Shown here piece after piece: positions 53,454 to 62,718 of a stretch of DNA of 64,000 bases. Source of the stretch: Larkinella terrae (GTDB lineage Bacteria > Bacteroidota > Bacteroidia > Cytophagales > Spirosomataceae); the NCBI RefSeq assembly GCF_009668025.1, contig NZ_WJXZ01000002.1:1-64000 (forward strand), written 5' to 3'. The number at the start of each line of letters is the position of its first letter. Within the stretch, counting starts at the first letter, position 1. The notes under the pieces were generated by a model. That model did not search any database and was not told the origin of the DNA. It was given only the letters and a program-made list of their open reading frames with translations. Both the position numbers and the translations under genes were made by a program.

Positions 53454-55358
53454 ATGACAAAACAACGCATCCGCTGGATTGCCGCGTTGATGACGGTGGG
53501 TTTGCTGGGGCTGATTTCGTTGCAGCTCTACTGGATCAACAACGCGCTTTCGTTGCAGAAGGAACAGTTTGATTATAAAGTGACCGACGGTTTGCAGGAA
53601 GTGGTTCGCACGCTGGAACGCCAGGAAATTCTGTATCTGGCGCGGCAACGCATGAACCAGCAGCAGCAGCAACGTCAGCTGATGGCCATTTCCCGACCAG
53701 CCGTTGGCATACAGTCGGTAAATGACCGCGACCAACTGGCCAAAACGGGCAACCGGTTTTCTAAAAAAGCCCGCACTGAAGCCTATCTGGCAAATCGGGC
53801 AAAAGAACCTATTGTGTCGGAACCGGAAAGCAACGCAACGGTTCCGGTCAGCGTCTGGCAGCAAACGCAGGTTTCGCCTTCCGACGCCTTTCATTCGGAT
53901 GTGCAGAAACTGTCGGACGTTCAGCAGAAGCATTTCGAGGATCTGGTGCGGCAACAGGACGCGCTGGGCCCGGATGAACTCTGGGATTTGCAGATGCAGC
54001 AGCAACGGCAGTTTAATAACCTGGTCGATCAGGTTTTTGAGCGGCAATTGCGGCTGCTATACGCCCAGCCGGACAGCACGCTGATCGTGTCAAGTCCGGT
54101 TAAAAAGCAGCAGATTATTCGCAAATTACACCCGAAACCAAAACCGGTGGTACCGGTTTTACCCGTTGATCAGGCACATTCCAAAGCCGGAATGCGGAAG
54201 GTCGAGCAACAGTCGGAAATGGTAAAAGGGGTGGTGCGGGATTTGCTATTTGCCAATCGCCCGATCGAAAGCCGCCTTAACCGTACGGTGCTGGATTCGC
54301 TGCTGAAAGAAGCCATCGCCGAGCGGGGCATCAGCATCCCTTTTGAATACGGCGTTCGGACCAATGTGGGCGTGGGGCTGGCCAAACCGCAGTTGTTGTT
54401 TGCGTCGCATTCGCAGAATCAGCTTTCGGAGAACAAGAAAGTGTACAAAGCCGTGTTGTTTCCGAACAATTTTCTGGAAAAAGGCAATTATGTGTACGTC
54501 TATTTCCCGGATCAGCAGCAGTTCATTCTGCGGAAAATGAGCGCTGTTCTGGCGGGGTCGGCGATTCTCGTGCTGGTGATCATCACCTGTTTTTACGTTG
54601 CCATCAATACCATTATGCGGCAGAAAAAACTGGCTGATATCAAGAATGATTTCATCAACAACATGACGCACGAGTTCAAAACGCCGATTTCGACCATTTC
54701 GCTGGCGGTGGAAATGGCGCAGGAGCAACTTAGCCACGGCCTGGAACCGGCCGAAGAACCGGCGACGCGCCTGACCCGCTACATGGGCATCATCCGCGAC
54801 GAAACCCGCCGACTGGGTACGCACGTCGAAAAAGTGCTCCAGATGGCGCTGCTCGACCGGGCCACGGCGGGCAAGGGCGCGGTTAAACTAAAATTGTCGT
54901 CGGTCAATATTCACGATGCCATTGGCAACGTTCTCAATACGATCGGTTTGCAGATCGAGCAGAAAGAAGGCGAAGTTCACCTGGATTTTGAAGCCGCCGA
55001 CGAAATTGTGGAAGCGGACGAAGTTCACCTGAGCAACATTCTCTATAACCTGCTGGATAATGCCATCAAATATTCGCCCGAAAAACCGGATATTACCATT
55101 CAGACGCGGAACGTTGAGAATGGGATTAGTGTCACCGTTTCCGATCATGGCATTGGCATGACGAAAGATCAGGTGGGCCGGATTTTTGAGAAATTCTACC
55201 GCGTTCCGACGGGCAACCTGCACGATGTCAAAGGCTTCGGGCTGGGATTGAGTTACGTCAAGAAAATGGTCGAAGAGCACCACGGTTCCATTCGGGTCGA
55301 CAGCCAGTTGGGGAAAGGAAGTTCGTTTGAAGTAATTTTGCCATACCAACACACTTAA
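53454..55358 (+). CDS. membrane sensor histidine kinase
   Basis: A 634-residue two-component sensor. A membrane helix at about 8-28 and another at about 362-386 enclose a large extracytoplasmic domain with a Gln-rich segment (NQQQQQRQ) and no recognised sensor fold. The HisKA box NNMTHEFKTPIS contains phospho-acceptor His406. The ATPase region has NLLDNAIKYSPEKP (N box), GIGMTKDQ (G1 box) and FGLGLSYVKKMVEEHHG (G2). The response regulator gene at 55464 follows after a palindromic element and is its likely partner. The signal is unknown. Confidence 0.93.
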   Translation: MTKQRIRWIAALMTVGLLGLISLQLYWINNALSLQKEQFDYKVTDGLQEVVRTLERQEILYLARQRMNQQQQQRQLMAISRPAVGIQSVNDRDQLAKTGNRFSKKARTEAYLANRAKEPIVSEPESNATVPVSVWQQTQVSPSDAFHSDVQKLSDVQQKHFEDLVRQQDALGPDELWDLQMQQQRQFNNLVDQVFERQLRLLYAQPDSTLIVSSPVKKQQIIRKLHPKPKPVVPVLPVDQAHSKAGMRKVEQQSEMVKGVVRDLLFANRPIESRLNRTVLDSLLKEAIAERGISIPFEYGVRTNVGVGLAKPQLLFASHSQNQLSENKKVYKAVLFPNNFLEKGNYVYVYFPDQQQFILRKMSAVLAGSAILVLVIITCFYVAINTIMRQKKLADIKNDFINNMTHEFKTPISTISLAVEMAQEQLSHGLEPAEEPATRLTRYMGIIRDETRRLGTHVEKVLQMALLDRATAGKGAVKLKLSSVNIHDAIGNVLNTIGLQIEQKEGEVHLDFEAADEIVEADEVHLSNILYNLLDNAIKYSPEKPDITIQTRNVENGISVTVSDHGIGMTKDQVGRIFEKFYRVPTGNLHDVKGFGLGLSYVKKMVEEHHGSIRVDSQLGKGSSFEVILPYQHT

Positions 55359-55456
55359 ACCCCTGATAAACCCTGATTTCCTCTGGTAACCTCTGTGTAA
55401 CAATAAAAGCTATTTCACAGGGTTTATCAGAGGTAATCAGGGTTTATCAGAGGAAA
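55357..55456. repeat. 41-bp inverted repeat with 10-bp words
   Basis: Left arm 55357-55397 and right arm 55416-55456 are about 80 percent complementary over an 18-nt loop. The right arm is four 10-bp words close to CAGGGTTTAT, so the period here is 10 rather than 7. It starts inside the kinase stop codon and runs to 7 bp before the response regulator ATG. Confidence 0.8.
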
Positions 55457-55463
55457 ATTCAAG

Positions 55464-56144
55464 ATGCCGAAAATCTTACTGGTTGAAGATGACCCGAATT
55501 TGGGGATGTTGTTGCAGGAATACCTGAACGCCAAAGGATACGATACCGATCTGGCAACCGACGGCAATCAGGGCTGGCAGCGGTTTGTCGATCACGCGTA
55601 CGACCTGTGTCTGTTCGATGTGATGCTGCCGAAAAAAGACGGTTTTTCGCTCGCGAAGGAAGTTCGGATGTCGGGCCGGGATGTGCCGATTATTTTCCTG
55701 ACCGCCAAGTCGATGAAGGAGGATACCATTCAGGGCTTCCGGATCGGGGCCGACGACTACATGACCAAACCGTTCAGCATGGAAGAATTGCTGCTGCGGA
55801 TTCAGGCCATTCTCCGGCGGTACCACAAAACCGATGAAGCCCAGCAGCCCGCGACGTATCAGATTGGTTCTTTTTCCTTCGATTTTGCGCACCAGCTCCT
55901 CACCCGCGACGGAACCGACGTCAAGCTGACCAGCAAAGAAGCGGCTTTGCTGAAGTTGTTCGCCCAGAACAAAAACCAGCCGCTCAGCCGCAGCTTTGCC
56001 CTCAAGCTCATCTGGGGTGACGATTCGTATTTCAACGCCCGCAGCATGGACGTTTACATCACCAAACTCCGCAAGTACCTCAAAGAAGATGAGTCGGTGC
56101 AGATCGTCAACCTGCACGGCGAAGGATTTAAACTGATGGCGTAA
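55464..56144 (+). CDS. OmpR/PhoB-family response regulator
   Basis: A 226-residue transcription factor. The receiver domain (1-120) shows acidic pocket D9/D10, phospho-acceptor D52 (LFDVMLPKKDG), T80 and K102. The winged-helix DNA-binding domain (about 130-226) has LTSKEAALLKLF and DVYITKLRKYL. Together with the kinase just upstream it forms a two-component pair. Targets are not evident. Confidence 0.93.
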   Translation: MPKILLVEDDPNLGMLLQEYLNAKGYDTDLATDGNQGWQRFVDHAYDLCLFDVMLPKKDGFSLAKEVRMSGRDVPIIFLTAKSMKEDTIQGFRIGADDYMTKPFSMEELLLRIQAILRRYHKTDEAQQPATYQIGSFSFDFAHQLLTRDGTDVKLTSKEAALLKLFAQNKNQPLSRSFALKLIWGDDSYFNARSMDVYITKLRKYLKEDESVQIVNLHGEGFKLMA

Positions 56145-56157
56145 CGTTTCGGTATGT

Positions 56158-56165
56158 TATCTTTG
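56158..56165 (+). promoter_or_regulatory. candidate -7 box of the hemB promoter
   Basis: TATCTTTG is a perfect TAnnTTTG box, 107 bp ahead of the hemB ATG at 56273. No clear TTTG -33 element is seen. The repeat at 56175-56266 would then be in the hemB leader RNA. Confidence 0.4.
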
Positions 56166-56174
56166 TTGCTAAAA

Positions 56175-56266
56175 TAGACTTTAGACAAGAGAGATTAGAT
56201 GAAAAAGCAACTCGCTGCCTTTTAACCGTTGGTCACTTGTCTATTCTCTTTCTTCTTTCTCTAAGT
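56175..56266. repeat. imperfect inverted repeat in the hemB leader
   Basis: TAGACAAG (56182-56189) pairs with CTTGTCTA (56236-56243) and flanking purine/pyrimidine runs extend the pairing weakly. The left half reads as 7-bp words TAGACTT, TAGACAA and so on. It shares the word TAGACAAG with the elements at 60440 and 63122. Confidence 0.7.
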
Positions 56267-56272
56267 ATAAAT

Positions 56273-57256
56273 ATGCTACGAAGACCACGCAGAAATAGAA
56301 AATCGCCCGTTATTCGGGAACTGGTGCAGGAAAACTTCCTGTCGTTGTCCGACCTGATTTATCCCATGTTCGTGATGGAAGGTCAGGGCGTTCGCTCCGA
56401 AATCACTTCCATGCCGGGTGTCGCCCGGTTTTCGCTCGACCTGCTGCTGGAAGAAATGCAGGAATGTGTCGATCTGGGACTGAAAACATTTGCTTTGTTT
56501 CCCAACCTGCCCGAAAGCAAAAAAGATAAATACGCGACCGAAAGCCACAATCCCGAAGGTCTGTATCTGCAGGCCGTAAAGGCCATTAAAAACCGGTTTC
56601 CGGACATTGCCCTGATGACCGACGTAGCGATGGACCCGTACAGTTCCGACGGTCACGACGGAATTGTGGAAGAAGGTTCAGGCGGTTTTGAAGTCGTCAA
56701 CGATGAAACGCTGGTGGTGCTGGCTAAAATGGCGGTGGCGCAGGCCCGCGCCGGTGCCGACATCATCGGGCCGTCGGACATGATGGACGGGCGTATCGGT
56801 TATATCCGCGAAGCGCTTGACAAAGAAGGATTTACGAACGTTTCGATCATGGCGTACACCGCCAAATACGCCGGGGCTTTCTACGGCCCGTTCCGCGATG
56901 CGCTCGATTCGGCTCCTCGTTTTGGGGATAAGAAAACCTACCAGATGAATCCGGCCAACAGCCGCGAAGCCCTGATCGAAGCGGAACTGGATTATGCCGA
57001 AGGCGCTGATTTTCTGATGGTAAAACCGGCGATGGCTTATCTGGACATCATCAAACTGCTGAACGACAATTTTGACCTGCCGATTGCCGCGTATAATGTC
57101 AGTGGGGAATACGCGATGGTAAAAGCCGCAGCTGCCAACGGCTGGATCGACGGCGAACGGGCCATGTTGGAAATCCTGACGGCCATGAAACGCGCGGGTG
57201 CCAAAATCATCCTGACCTACTTTGCGAAGGAAGTTGCCCAACTCCGGAAATCCTAG
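56273..57256 (+). CDS. hemB: porphobilinogen synthase (delta-aminolevulinate dehydratase)
   Basis: A 327-residue enzyme that joins two 5-aminolevulinate molecules to porphobilinogen in haem and B12 synthesis. The two active-site lysines lie in AYTAKYAGAFYGPFRDAL and FLMVKPAMAY. The metal loop reads TDVAMDPYSSDGHDGIV, the Asp-rich form, with no C-x-C-x-C zinc triplet, pointing to a Mg-type enzyme. The ATG at 56273 fits the family start; 12 codons upstream are non-coding. A palindrome lies in its leader. Confidence 0.93.
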   Translation: MLRRPRRNRKSPVIRELVQENFLSLSDLIYPMFVMEGQGVRSEITSMPGVARFSLDLLLEEMQECVDLGLKTFALFPNLPESKKDKYATESHNPEGLYLQAVKAIKNRFPDIALMTDVAMDPYSSDGHDGIVEEGSGGFEVVNDETLVVLAKMAVAQARAGADIIGPSDMMDGRIGYIREALDKEGFTNVSIMAYTAKYAGAFYGPFRDALDSAPRFGDKKTYQMNPANSREALIEAELDYAEGADFLMVKPAMAYLDIIKLLNDNFDLPIAAYNVSGEYAMVKAAAANGWIDGERAMLEILTAMKRAGAKIILTYFAKEVAQLRKS

Positions 57257-57298
57257 ACTTCATAAAAACCGGTAGTAGGAGGTTCGTCTTCCCGGTTC

Positions 57299-57306
57299 TA
57301 CCTTTG
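57299..57306 (+). promoter_or_regulatory. candidate -7 box of the dihydroorotase gene
   Basis: TACCTTTG, a perfect TAnnTTTG box, ends only 4 bp before the ATG at 57311. No -33 element is clear. If real, the mRNA would be almost leaderless. Confidence 0.3.
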
Positions 57307-57310
57307 CCGC

Positions 57311-58645
57311 ATGAGCACAATTTTGATCCAGAATGCCCGTCTGATTAACGAGGGAACCATTCGCGAAACGGACGTTTATTGCAAAGACGGTTTTATCGAA
57401 CAGATCGGTTCGGGCCTGAACAAACCGGCGGATACCGTTATCGACGCCAAAGGAAACTATTTGTTACCGGGCGTCATCGACGATCAGGCGCATTTCCGCG
57501 AACCCGGTCTAACCCACAAAGCCACCATCCATTCTGAAGCGCGGGCGGCCGTAGCCGGGGGCGTCACGAGCTTCATGGAAATGCCCAACACGGTTCCGAA
57601 CGCGCTGACGCAGGAATTACTGGCCCAGAAATACGACATTGCCGCCCGGACGTCGCTCGCCAATTATTCGTTTTTCATGGGCGGTTCCAACGACAATCTG
57701 GAAGAAGTCCTGAAAACCGATCCCGAAACCGTCTGCGGTATCAAAATCTTTATGGGGTCGTCGACGGGTAACATGCTGGTTGATAACGAAAAGGTGCTGG
57801 ATGCGGTATTTCGGGAAAGCCCGATGCTGATTGCGACGCACTGCGAAGACGAAGCCACCATTCGGGCGAACACGGCGCGGTATAAGGAAGTGTACGGCGA
57901 TAACGCAAACGCCCGGATTCATCCGCTCGTTCGGAACGAGGAAGCCTGTCTGAAATCGTCGTCGCTGGCGGTCGAACTGGCCCGGAAACACAATACCCGG
58001 CTGCACATTCTGCACATCTCGACGGCTGACGAACTGCCGTTGTTCGACAATACGATTCCGTTGAAGGAAAAACGGATTACGGCCGAGGTTTGCGTCCATC
58101 ACCTCTGGTTCGATGCCGACGATTACGACCGGCTGGGCAATCTGATCAAGTGCAATCCGGCCATTAAAGCCCCGCATCACAAACCGCAGCTCTGGCAGGC
58201 CCTGCTCGACAACCGGCTGGACATCATCGCCACCGACCACGCCCCGCACACCTGGGCCGAAAAGCAGCAGCCCTACTGGCAGGCGCCTTCGGGTTTGCCG
58301 TTGGTCCAGCACCCGCTGCTGCTGATGCTGGAAGCGGTTCAGCAGGGAAAAATCACGCTGGAAAAAGTGGTGGAGAAAATGTGCCACGCGCCCGCCGACT
58401 GTTTTCAGATCGACCGGCGGGGCTACGTTCGGGAAGGCTACTGGGCCGATCTGGTGTTGGTTGATCCCAACCAAAAAACCGCCGTTGCCAAAGAAAATAT
58501 TCAGTACCAGTGTGGCTGGTCGCCCCTGGAAGGAGCGGTTTTCGGTGCAACCGTAACGCACACCATCGTTTCGGGGCATCTGGCTTACGCGGATGGAAAG
58601 TTCAATGAAACCGTGTCTGGCAAACGCCTGCGGTTTACGCGCTAA
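57311..58645 (+). CDS. pyrC: dihydroorotase, class I
   Basis: A 444-residue amidohydrolase that closes N-carbamoyl-aspartate to dihydroorotate in pyrimidine synthesis. The zinc motif DDQAHFREPGLTHK (about 57-70), EMPNT, the THCEDE and HILHIST histidines and TDHAPH (catalytic Asp) are in family order. Length matches class I. Its stop codon leads straight into a terminator stem. Confidence 0.92.
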   Translation: MSTILIQNARLINEGTIRETDVYCKDGFIEQIGSGLNKPADTVIDAKGNYLLPGVIDDQAHFREPGLTHKATIHSEARAAVAGGVTSFMEMPNTVPNALTQELLAQKYDIAARTSLANYSFFMGGSNDNLEEVLKTDPETVCGIKIFMGSSTGNMLVDNEKVLDAVFRESPMLIATHCEDEATIRANTARYKEVYGDNANARIHPLVRNEEACLKSSSLAVELARKHNTRLHILHISTADELPLFDNTIPLKEKRITAEVCVHHLWFDADDYDRLGNLIKCNPAIKAPHHKPQLWQALLDNRLDIIATDHAPHTWAEKQQPYWQAPSGLPLVQHPLLLMLEAVQQGKITLEKVVEKMCHAPADCFQIDRRGYVREGYWADLVLVDPNQKTAVAKENIQYQCGWSPLEGAVFGATVTHTIVSGHLAYADGKFNETVSGKRLRFTR

Positions 58646-58683
58646 CGAAAAAAGGCCGACTGCAAAGTCGGCCTTTTTTCGTT
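58644..58683. terminator. bidirectional terminator after pyrC
   Basis: Perfect 18-bp arms (core GGCCGACT / AGTCGGCC flanked by A and T runs) with loop GCAA begin within the pyrC stop codon. It also serves the convergent 67-residue gene. Confidence 0.9.
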
Positions 58684-58700
58684 ATTTGGTTCAGCCTTGT

Positions 58701-58904
58701 TCAGGCTAGCTTTCGCCTATAGAAACATCGGTTGAGAATAGAGAGATATAAATTACTAAACTTCTCGTAGCACCAGGATTTTAACTGTTTCACTTCCTCG
58801 GGGATGAGGAGACCAATTGCTTTTTTTAATTCCTTCTCAAACAATTTCTTGTCAAAGCTCACTTTCTGAAGGATAGTCTTGATGTACTCCAGCATTGTTG
58901 CCAT
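58701..58904 (-). CDS. small conserved-looking basic protein, unknown function
   Basis: A 67-residue AT-rich gene with no signal peptide. The sequence is helical and charged (MLEYIKTILQKVSFDKKLFEKELKKA...EEVKQLKSWCYEKF), resembling small uncharacterised proteins seen in Cytophagales. It is not a shadow of another gene. It shares the terminator at 58644 and diverges from batD. Confidence 0.65.
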   Translation of the reverse strand: MATMLEYIKTILQKVSFDKKLFEKELKKAIGLLIPEEVKQLKSWCYEKFSNLYLSILNRCFYRRKLA

Positions 58905-59042
58905 ACTACATACTACGTTTTTTTGGTTAGAGTTTTGAGGATCTACTCCACATTAGAAAGATGGTCGGCAGAAAGGAAAACATCCGTCGGCATCTCCAAA
59001 ATTGTAACGCATTCTGGTTATTTTTGTTGCTCAAATTTAGAG

Positions 59043-60440
59043 ATGAAATTTTTAAGATTCCAATTTTTATTTGTATTATTTTTTTGCGGCCCATTGAGTC
59101 TGAAAGTGTTAGCTCAGGAGCCGTCCATTGCTATTGAACTGGGCGAAACTGACATTTCGATCCAACGGCCCTTCACGATTTCGGTCATCATCAAAAACAG
59201 CGATTCCCGGCCGATTATTAACTTTCCCTCCATCAAAGGTTTCATTAAAAAAGGCACGGAAACGAGCGTGTCACCCGTCGAAATTAATGGAAAAACCGTT
59301 GTTTCACAAGTAATTACCCAATCATATGCGGCAATTCGTCCCGGACAATACCGCCTGCCGCCGTTCGAACTGGTGGTCGGCGAAACGACGATTCAGTCCG
59401 AAGAAGTCATAATTACCGTCCAAGCCGACGCAACTACAACCCCCGTTGTGGCTCCGCCGGAAACCATTGCCAAAAACGACGTTTTTCTGTCGCTGAGTAC
59501 GTCAAAAGGCTCTGTTTACACTCGTGAAGGGTTTTCGGTAAAATTGTCTTTTTTTGTGGCCGAATCCTACCCGTTTGAGTTAACGTTTTATGAACTTGAG
59601 CAACAGTTACAACAACTTCTGAAAACACTGCGCCCGGCCAATTGTTGGGAAGAAAACGAAGGAATTACAGACCTTTCCCGCCATGCGGTTTTTTTTAACG
59701 GCAAACAGTACGCAGAATACCGCATTTATCAGGCCACGTTTTTTCCCCTGACCCGGCAATCCATCCAACTGCCCTCGGTTAGTCTGAAGTTGCAGCAGTT
59801 CCGACCGGCTGCCAAACCGGGTGGTGAGCGGAAAAAAGAGATCGTATCGTACGCAACCCGCCCACTGTCCGTAAGTGTAACGCCCCTGCCGCCCCACCCG
59901 CTTCGCGATCAGGTGGCTGTCGGGCAATTCCGGCTGATTGAGACGAGTCTGCGGAAAAATCCGGCCGTCGGGCAGAGCGTTCAATATAATTTCCGGATCA
60001 CCGGCGAAGGAAACATCGCGTCTTTGCCCGCTCCGGTCGTACCTGATTCCACGACGTTTGATATATTTCCGCCGTCTGAAAAAGAGGTCATCAACCGGAG
60101 CGGGGGAGTGGTGTCGGGCTACAAAACATTTTCGTACGCGTTGATCCCCCGGCGGAACGGCACCTTCCCGCTGGCGTCGTATTTTCGCTGGATTTATTTT
60201 AACCTGAAACAGCAACGGTACGATACCCTGCGCTCCGCCATCACGTTACGCGTAGGCGGCACGGCTTTACCCGAAGGCGACACGGTCCGGGTCAGTTTGC
60301 CGGGTTCGATTTATACCGGAATCGAGAAAACCGACAGCTCAGAACAACCGGTCAATATGCAGGAAACGCTGCGATTACTGGTAAATATCCTGCTGATCGG
60401 CATGATTCTGGGAATGATGTATTTATTTTGGAGAAAATGA
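59043..60440 (+). CDS. batD: BatD-like protein
   Basis: A 465-residue protein of the BatD (oxygen tolerance) family: signal peptide at 1-22 (ending LAQ), a BatD-like beta-sandwich with TDISIQRPFTISVIIKNS and QSYAAIRPGQYRLPPFE, a second similar domain, and a C-terminal membrane helix (about 445-463). In aerotolerance operons BatD acts with BatA/B; those genes are not here, so this is a solitary copy. The ATG at 59043 gives the signal peptide; 40 codons upstream do not fit. Confidence 0.85.
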   Translation: MKFLRFQFLFVLFFCGPLSLKVLAQEPSIAIELGETDISIQRPFTISVIIKNSDSRPIINFPSIKGFIKKGTETSVSPVEINGKTVVSQVITQSYAAIRPGQYRLPPFELVVGETTIQSEEVIITVQADATTTPVVAPPETIAKNDVFLSLSTSKGSVYTREGFSVKLSFFVAESYPFELTFYELEQQLQQLLKTLRPANCWEENEGITDLSRHAVFFNGKQYAEYRIYQATFFPLTRQSIQLPSVSLKLQQFRPAAKPGGERKKEIVSYATRPLSVSVTPLPPHPLRDQVAVGQFRLIETSLRKNPAVGQSVQYNFRITGEGNIASLPAPVVPDSTTFDIFPPSEKEVINRSGGVVSGYKTFSYALIPRRNGTFPLASYFRWIYFNLKQQRYDTLRSAITLRVGGTALPEGDTVRVSLPGSIYTGIEKTDSSEQPVNMQETLRLLVNILLIGMILGMMYLFWRK

Positions 60441-60530
60441 GTGTAGACAAGAGAGATGAGACAAGAGAATAAAGAAAGGTCAGCTCCGGTTTTTTAATCT
60501 CACGTCTCTTGTCTATCCTCTCACATCTAG
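60440..60530. repeat. inverted repeat with TAGACAAGAGA words, before aroC
   Basis: Left arm 60443-60462 and right arm 60499-60518 are complementary at about 16 of 20 pairs. The left half is purine-rich with words of period 7 and 14 (TAGACAAGAGA, GAGACAAGAGA). It fills the whole gap between batD and aroC and shares its core word with 56175 and 63122. Confidence 0.75.
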
Positions 60531-60536
60531 AAAAAA

Positions 60537-61625
60537 ATGAGCAGTACATACGGAACGCTTTTTAAAATTTCCACTTTCGGCGAATCGCACGGCGCGGCCA
60601 TTGGCGTAATCATCGACGGTTGCCCGGCCGGTCTGGAGGTAGATACGCAATTTATTCAGTCAGAACTGGATCGGCGGAAACCGGGGCAATCGCGGATTAC
60701 GACGCAACGGCGCGAGAAAGACGAGTTTCAGGTACTTTCGGGCATTTTTGAAGGAAAAACCGAAGGAACGCCCATCAGCCTCGTGATCTGGAACGAAGAT
60801 CAACGCAGCAAAGATTATTCGCACATTTCGCAGCAATTCCGCCCGTCGCACGCCGATTATACCTACCAGCAAAAATACGGCGTGCGCGATTACCGGGGCG
60901 GTGGCCGCAGTTCGGCCCGCGAAACCGCTGCCCGCGTGGCTGCCGGAGCCCTGGCCAAACTGTTGCTGAAACAGCAGGGTGTTCAGATTCAGGCGTATGT
61001 GTCGCAGGTCGGTAAATTGAAGCTCGAAACGCCGTATCAGCAACTGGATATTTCGAAAGCAGAGGAAAACGCGGTGCGTTGTCCTGACCCGGAACTGGCG
61101 CAGCAGATGTTCGACTACATCGACGAAACCCGGAAGCAGGGCGATTCGATTGGTGGCATTGTGTCGTGCGTTGTGACCGGAACGCCGGTGGGTTGGGGCG
61201 AACCGGTTTTTGATAAATTACATGCCGAACTGGGCAAGGCCATGTTGAGCATCAACGCCGTGAAAGGCTTTGAATACGGCAGCGGTTTTGCGGGCGTCGA
61301 ACTCCACGGTTCGGAACACAACGACGAATTTTACATTGAACCGGGCGACGAAACCGGTCGCGTTCGGACGCGGACCAACCATTCGGGCGGGATTCAGGGC
61401 GGTATTTCCAATGGCGAGGATATTTATTTCCGCGTGGCCTTCAAACCCGTTGCAACCATCATGCAGGATCAGGACAGCGTCGATGTCGACGGCAATCCGG
61501 TGGTGGTTTCGGGCAAAGGACGGCACGACCCCTGCGTGGTGCCGCGCGCGGTTCCGATTGTGGAAGCCATGACCGCGCTGGTGCTGGCCGATTTTTACCT
61601 GCGGAACAAAGTCGCGAAAGTGTGA
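60537..61625 (+). CDS. aroC: chorismate synthase
   Basis: A 362-residue FMN-dependent enzyme that makes chorismate from 5-enolpyruvylshikimate 3-phosphate, the last step of the shikimate pathway. It starts [18 protein letters not shown] (the family signature), and has [19 protein letters not shown] and [17 protein letters not shown]. Length and motifs fit well. No other shikimate gene is near. Confidence 0.95.
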   Translation: MSSTYGTLFKISTFGESHGAAIGVIIDGCPAGLEVDTQFIQSELDRRKPGQSRITTQRREKDEFQVLSGIFEGKTEGTPISLVIWNEDQRSKDYSHISQQFRPSHADYTYQQKYGVRDYRGGGRSSARETAARVAAGALAKLLLKQQGVQIQAYVSQVGKLKLETPYQQLDISKAEENAVRCPDPELAQQMFDYIDETRKQGDSIGGIVSCVVTGTPVGWGEPVFDKLHAELGKAMLSINAVKGFEYGSGFAGVELHGSEHNDEFYIEPGDETGRVRTRTNHSGGIQGGISNGEDIYFRVAFKPVATIMQDQDSVDVDGNPVVVSGKGRHDPCVVPRAVPIVEAMTALVLADFYLRNKVAKV

Positions 61626-62677
61626 GCTTCAAACTTGCCCCCCACCCCCTGAAGGGGGCTTTTGTAAGCATTTTTTTTAAAGCCCCCTTCAGGGGGTGGG
61701 GGGCAGTACCGGTTCTAGCCTTTTTTTTCGGGTTATGGGCCGAGAACGCAGCCGCCCAGCCGCTCCGGCGCTACGTCTTCGACCGGGGGCTGTTTGGAAC
61801 CGAGTTTCGCCAGATTTTTTACGCGCCCGACGATAGTACTGCCCAGCACGTTCGTCGGGCGGTGGATACCCGAATGGATTCCCTCAATGTCGTCATGAGC
61901 GATTACCTCGACGGTAGCGAGATCAACCGGTTGTCGGCTACGGCGGGGTCGGGGCGCTGGGTAGCGGTTTCTGCGGACTTATTCGATGTACTCAATCGGG
62001 CGGTTTCCATTGCCCGGGCGTCCGACGGTTTATTCGATCCGACCATTGGGCCGTTGTCGCAACTCTGGCGACGGGCGGTTCGGCGGCAAATTTTCCCGAC
62101 CAAACCGGAGCTCCGAAAAGCGCACCGGCTGGTTGATTACCGGTACATTGAATTTGACGCCGGTCAGCGAAAAATACGGTTGAAAAAACCGGGTATGCGG
62201 CTCGATGTCGGCGGAATCGGGCAGGGATACGCCAACGATGAAGCGATGAACGTTCTTCAACAATTGGGTATAAAATCCGCTTTACTGGACATTGGCGGGG
62301 ATATTCGGCTGAGCGATCCGCCACCGGGCGAACGCGGCTGGCGTATTCTGACCGGTTTTAGGGCCGATACCACCACCTTGTTTTTGAGCCACGTTGGCAT
62401 AACCGCGTCGGGAGCCACGCACCGGTTTCTCGACCACAATGGCAAACGGTATTCCCATTTGATGAATCCACGAACGGGATTAGGACTGCTCCATCATGTA
62501 CAGACGACGATTCTGGCCCCCGACGGCACCCAGGCCGACGCGCTGACAAAAGTCTTCAGCGTGGCTGGAATTCGAAAAAGTAGGCGGCTGGTGAAGCGGT
62601 TTCCGGGTGTAACAGTTTGGATTACGGAAGAACGAAACGGAAAACCGCTCAAGTGGAGTTCAAAAAAAGACCTGTAA
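61622..62677 (+). CDS. apbE: ApbE-family FAD:protein FMN transferase with palindrome-derived N-terminus
   Basis: A 351-residue ApbE-like flavin transferase. The family motifs are intact: [27 protein letters not shown] and [10 protein letters not shown]. It would act outside the cytoplasm, so a signal peptide is expected. The best start is the GTG at 61622, overlapping the aroC stop. Codons 5-28 are the palindromic element at 61636-61705. The hydrophobic part [17 protein letters not shown] comes right after it. No ATG is seen in frame before residue 60, so the element may have replaced the original start, or a non-ATG start is used. Confidence 0.85.
   Translation: MSFKLAPHPLKGAFVSIFFKAPFRGWGAVPVLAFFFGLWAENAAAQPLRRYVFDRGLFGTEFRQIFYAPDDSTAQHVRRAVDTRMDSLNVVMSDYLDGSEINRLSATAGSGRWVAVSADLFDVLNRAVSIARASDGLFDPTIGPLSQLWRRAVRRQIFPTKPELRKAHRLVDYRYIEFDAGQRKIRLKKPGMRLDVGGIGQGYANDEAMNVLQQLGIKSALLDIGGDIRLSDPPPGERGWRILTGFRADTTTLFLSHVGITASGATHRFLDHNGKRYSHLMNPRTGLGLLHHVQTTILAPDGTQADALTKVFSVAGIRKSRRLVKRFPGVTVWITEERNGKPLKWSSKKDL
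61636..61705. repeat. G/C-rich nested palindrome inside the apbE reading frame
   Basis: Left arm 61636-61662 and right arm 61679-61705 are perfect 27-bp complements with a 16-nt loop. The core CCCCCTGAAGGGGG is itself palindromic. It is of the same family as the element at 1645-1779 (CCCCCTAAAGGGGG core). Here it is translated as part of apbE. Confidence 0.9.
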
Positions 62678-62702
62678 GGTTTTGAAAACCTTACAGGTCT
62701 TT
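62666..62702. terminator. bidirectional terminator overlapping the apbE stop codon
   Basis: A perfect 18-bp stem (AGACCTGTAAGGTTTT and its complement) with a 1-nt loop; the apbE TAA is within the left arm. It also ends the convergent exbD gene. The CCTTACAGGT core looks like a repeat found at other sites in related genomes, from memory. Confidence 0.85.
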
Positions 62703-62718
62703 GAAACTTCCAGGACTC

